Assembly (NCBI GenBank): GCA_963995525.1
Contig: OZ023206.1
Span: 24,001,777 to 24,065,776, forward strand
Length of the DNA: 64,000 nt
Source of the DNA: Escarpia spicata
Lineage: Eukaryota > Annelida > Polychaeta > Sabellida > Siboglinidae
Direction of reading: 5' to 3'
Numbering within the stretch: the stretch's first letter is position 1; each line of letters begins with the position of its first letter. The notes beneath the pieces are model-generated. The model had not been told where the DNA came from and ran no database searches. It saw only the letters and a list, made by a program, of their open reading frames with translations. Positions 60,792-64,000 of the stretch are shown here, in pieces. The position numbers and the translations under genes are program-made.

Positions 60792-60915
60792 TAGATAAGA
60801 TCAGATATCAATTTCCACGATGTATTGTGTACATCAGTACGAATGATCGCAACTCAATGAGAACTGCAACCAGAATACATGGATTAGTAAATAACAGTAA
60901 CTATATAACCCTCTA
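60792..60915 (-). repeat. 5' LTR (element sense)
   Basis: Begins TAGAGGGTTATATAG, giving a TATA-like box about 10 bases in; initiator-like CTCATTG near position 58. Flanked outside by ATAGG (60916-60920). Confidence 0.9.
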
Positions 60916-60920
60916 ATAGG

Positions 60921-63560
60921 ACAGACAACGAACGGTCCCGTTGCATCTTTCAAACACACCTATACTAGTATAGATCTTTCCATACCAAACAATTGTCGTT
61001 GTGGTTGCGAAGCATGTTTCCGTCGTTGAACTATCATATGTCACTCTAAACAACTTTTCTAACAACTTGTTTGCATTTCACCGATTTAATATAACGGCTA
61101 GTTATTTATAATATTGATATTTTATGCAAGTGTGCTTAGATTGTTTACAAAACAGCATGTCAAACCTACCATTCGATTCGACCAACAGTACTGTCTGTAG
61201 GCTAGCCAGTGGCAGTGCAGTTATTATTTTTTCAAACAAGGATCAAGGCCATTTTCAATACGAGTAAATAATATTAGAATCACAATAAATTAAAATAAGA
61301 GTATTCAAGATCAGGACATACTACGCATTTTCGGATGATTATATTATATGTATTGTGAGGTAAACAATGTTTCCATAATTTATCAAACCACGAATCTGGT
61401 AGGCCTATTAACTTATGTCAGTTATGACCAGTTGTGTATATTCAAGGAATTTCATTATACACAAATATAATTTATAAATGTTATTGAAAGAAAAACAAAT
61501 TAACACCTGAGCTACTGGAATATTTACTAGCTCTGATAACACTGTGTTTACTGTAGGCCAAGTTTCATGTCACTGTACCTTTTTCATGACATCTTGTCAC
61601 ACTACTCGAATATCAGAAGGGGAGCTTTTATTTAGTTTTGACAATTTTAAAATTAAGGATGTGACAGTCACATGTAATTAAATGTTGACAAAAAACAATG
61701 CCATTCTCATCAAACTGCATTTTACTAAATTAGAAGAAAAAAAATTCGTAAACAACTTCAGTTATTCTTTCATTTTCAGGAAATCTGTGATGCAGATCTG
61801 CCCTTCATCAATCCAATGTCATGACCAATATGGCCCCAGTCGAAGAAAATCATCCTTCATCACAAACGTTGAAGGTATACACTAAAAATGCTATTTTCAG
61901 CAGAATAAACAAGCAATCGGTGTCTAATTAATGTGTTTAAAAATATTGTATTACTTGTGTTTAAAAAATCCAAATCGTAACAATGACATGCCTAATATTC
62001 ATATAGTTCATTCTGACATACATTCTGACACTTCAGCATTGCAGTACAATATCTTATGTCGTACGCTTGCAGTCAAGTATATAAATGGTGCATACTACAT
62101 GTCTTATTGCAAAAACTGGGTTGACTTAACTTGCTATCGAAACAAAGGGTAAGAGGTAGTTACATTCTCTCCATTTCTCATGCTAATGTTTCATTGATAA
62201 TGCATCCCGGTTGCTTTAATTGTTCTATTTGTAAGGCAAGCTATATTTTTTAGTTGTACCATTTCTGTTATTGCACCGTATTTCTTCATTTCACTATGCA
62301 GCCATTTTAACAATAGAAAATGTTCTCCTTCAGAACTGTACACTCTGCATCTGCTATCAGGAGTCAGCCTTTCTTTCTTCTTGTCTGCTCGATGAAGCCA
62401 ATCTACTGGCAATTGCCTATGAACCACTGTAGGAGGAGGTGGATTACTGGATGTCAAGGACCACTGCCACTGCTTCCCACAGCTGCTTGACGGCTGTACC
62501 CCGGGTCCACGAGGAGTGCAGTATGGCCACAAGAAGAGAGAGCACGACTGCATCATGAGAAATGACCCTATATAAATATCACACAAAGAGAACGACTCTG
62601 GAGTAATAACAGACAAACTGGAAGTAACGGAGCAGTGTGCGGAGCCTAAACTAAGGCTAAGCCATCCAAGATTACAAGAAGGCAAACTCTGCTATGGCAT
62701 GCTAGGCCTAGGTGCATCAACATGGTGAACACTGAGCCATGAAATATAAGACGAAGGACTGATGATCATAAACAGAGGACGACCAGAATAATACTGGAAT
62801 TGAGTAATATGAACTTCTTTAAGAGATTAAACGCATTTGACATCACTACTCGAGTCAGTTATGACAAGGTATACCAGTGGAAGTAGAAATCGTGCGTCCT
62901 AATGTTTTATACTGTTTTGATAAATACTTGAGCACACCATTTATATTTCCGTATAAATGTAGCCATATTCTAAATCTTTAACACATGTGTTTTCAATGCT
63001 GTGAAAACAAACTGTTAGAAAGTCGTTTTGAGTGAAGTTCTTACGAAAACAGACAGGCGGAATCCAAATATCGTAATTTATGTCAAACTCAAATACGCGT
63101 AGGACTAGATCAAAAACCGTGCGTCCTAACTGCGCTGTGTAAATCGCTCTTTGGCCAGAACGTGTCACTTGAACCACAGCAAGACCAGACAGTATATTAA
63201 AATAAGCTAACAGCGTGAAGAAATTTCAGTGACTCCAAAAATAGACAAGCGAGCGAAAAATGAACAACTCAGAACACGCCTAAAACATGAAATTCTACGG
63301 TCGCTAGCACCCGCACGGCTCGTCCTGTTCGGACGATCTTGGTATCATTTGAAAGGATGCACTTTTTGTTATTCTAGCGACATCTACATTTCCCGGTAAC
63401 CGTTCAAAGAACACCGATAAATGGACCTACAATCATGCCGTTTTCGGTGTTCTGTACTGTTCCGAATGATGTTGGCGGCGGGTACTCAGTACACTAATCT
63501 TCCGATTGCGGCGCTGTTTTCCTCATTTGCATAGGTTCAGACAGGCGCACTTCGCCATTT
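60921..63560. other. No gene established
   Basis: AT-rich to about 62.1 kb. A possible exon (acceptor TTTTCAG at 61780, donor GTATAC at 61874) has no frame partner. A 164-codon minus-strand frame (62685-62191; CRVYSSEGEHFLLLKWLHSE, MKKYGAITEM) has a mildly protein-like C-terminal half, but I recognise no domain and no splice partner. Another minus frame at 63177-62941 is equally unsupported. Confidence 0.4.
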
Positions 63561-63562
63561 CT

Positions 63563-63799
63563 TGATTTCATGTTATAAGCTCCACCCACTTTTAAACCGC
63601 GGCGAAACTGATGTGCTTTGATCGCAGCGAAACCGATATATCTCTACGTCGGCGTGACGTCACAATAAAGTACGCCACCCAACCGGTCTAAACTTGTTGC
63701 GTTGGTTGGTTGATATACGTGATTGTGACGTCACGCCTACTTCAGGTATGTCATTTTAGCACCCGTTTGAAAGTGGGTGGAGCTTATACCATGAAATCA
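63563..63799. mobile_element. Foldback MITE
   Basis: TGATTTCATGTTATAAGCTC with CACCCAC after it on the left mirrors GTGGGTGGAGC-TTATACCATGAAATCA on the right (one difference). The inner GCGTGACGTCACAATAAAGT also mirrors GTGATTGTGACGTCACGC. The whole 237 bp can fold back. Superfamily not determined. Confidence 0.75.
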
Positions 63800-64000
63800 G
63801 ATAGTGGTGCCTCAATCCGTAGATTGGTGAACTGTGTCGGCGAAACAACATGGTTCGCAGTGTCTAAGCCACCGGACGGGCCCGGTTGTAGATCCGTTTT
63901 CAGTTAATTTTAGGAATGATTATCAGGAAACCATTTATATGTTTGAATAGCAGAACGCTTAAACTTTCAAACGACATCAATATTGTTGGGATCCGACTAA

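Larger units (their letters stand above)
56463..60915 (-). mobile_element. Ty3/gypsy LTR retrotransposon, complete ends, decayed genes
   Basis: Two 124-bp LTRs (56463-56586 and 60792-60915) differ at only 4 positions and are flanked by ATAGG at 56458-56462 and 60916-60920. A 5-bp duplication is standard for Ty3/gypsy. The LTR ends are TAGA...TCTA in place of TG...CA. Coding order on the minus strand is gag, protease, reverse transcriptase, remnant RNase H, integrase: the Ty3/gypsy order. A purine-rich GGGGGGCG lies just inside the 3' LTR (56587 onward). There are several frameshifts, stops and a large RNase H deletion, so it is inactive. It resembles the elements often annotated K02A2.6-like in invertebrates. 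Confidence 0.9.

Noticed and set aside
62191..62685. 164-codon minus-strand frame as a gene
   Set aside because: No domain, no splice partner and unremarkable composition; mentioned only in the note on the unannotated stretch.

Overview
This is metazoan nuclear DNA, most likely from a marine invertebrate (a mollusc or another lophotrochozoan would fit, but that is inference). The signs are GT-AG introns, TATA boxes and AATAAA signals, long CA and GA microsatellites, and a dense, varied mobile-element load (LINEs, Ty3/gypsy, hAT-, Harbinger-, TTAA- and Polinton-type elements). There are no operons, rRNA or recognisable tRNA genes. Most long open frames are satellite artefacts or element debris.

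The only convincing host genes are a plus-strand cluster of four paralogues (here A, B, C, D) for a small secreted, cysteine-containing protein with a PLAT/LH2-like core. Each has a short signal-peptide exon ending in phase 1. Exon 2 ends in phase 2, and exon 3 carries a shared DWWxC motif. A (2733-11674) and C (41772-43456) are intact on paper (163 and 166 aa). B (33699-35907) has all three exons but a 1-nt frameshift in exon 2. D (54322-54418) keeps only its promoter and exon 1. The four share a promoter block around a TTTCAAATGC-like core.

Layout. 1-2.6 kb: no gene seen. 2.6-12.1 kb: gene A, whose two introns hold an interrupted LINE, microsatellites and a 3.4-kb inverted-repeat element. 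12.6-22.3 kb: a LINE tail split by a 9.4-kb element with ~3-kb inverted arms made of satellites, AG/CT ends and a perfect 6-bp target duplication (Polinton/Maverick-like ends, no genes). 22.5-28 kb: a 10-bp satellite, an RTE-like LINE tail interrupted by a 1.4-kb TIR element, a CA tract and a decayed coding remnant. 28.1-31.8 kb: a second copy of the inverted-repeat element, core reversed, with a 25-bp satellite. 32.3-33.4 kb: minus-strand LINE. 33.6-35.9 kb: gene B. 35.9-39.4 kb: Harbinger-like TIR element directly behind B. 39.6-45 kb and 45.5-55.8 kb: two diverged copies of one segment (flank, TTAA MITE, gene). The second copy has taken a hAT insertion and a 5.6-kb TTAA element, and has lost exons 2-3 of its gene at a hairpin junction. 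56.5-60.9 kb: a decayed but structurally complete Ty3/gypsy element with 124-bp LTRs, a 5-bp target duplication and a putative self-priming site. 61-64 kb: no convincing gene; a foldback MITE near the end.

The paralogues probably arose by segmental duplication. The pair of units at 39.6-55.8 kb lets insertions and deletions be read against an empty-site copy inside the same window. All coordinates come from reading the sequence by eye. Family assignments come from motif recognition, not database searches.
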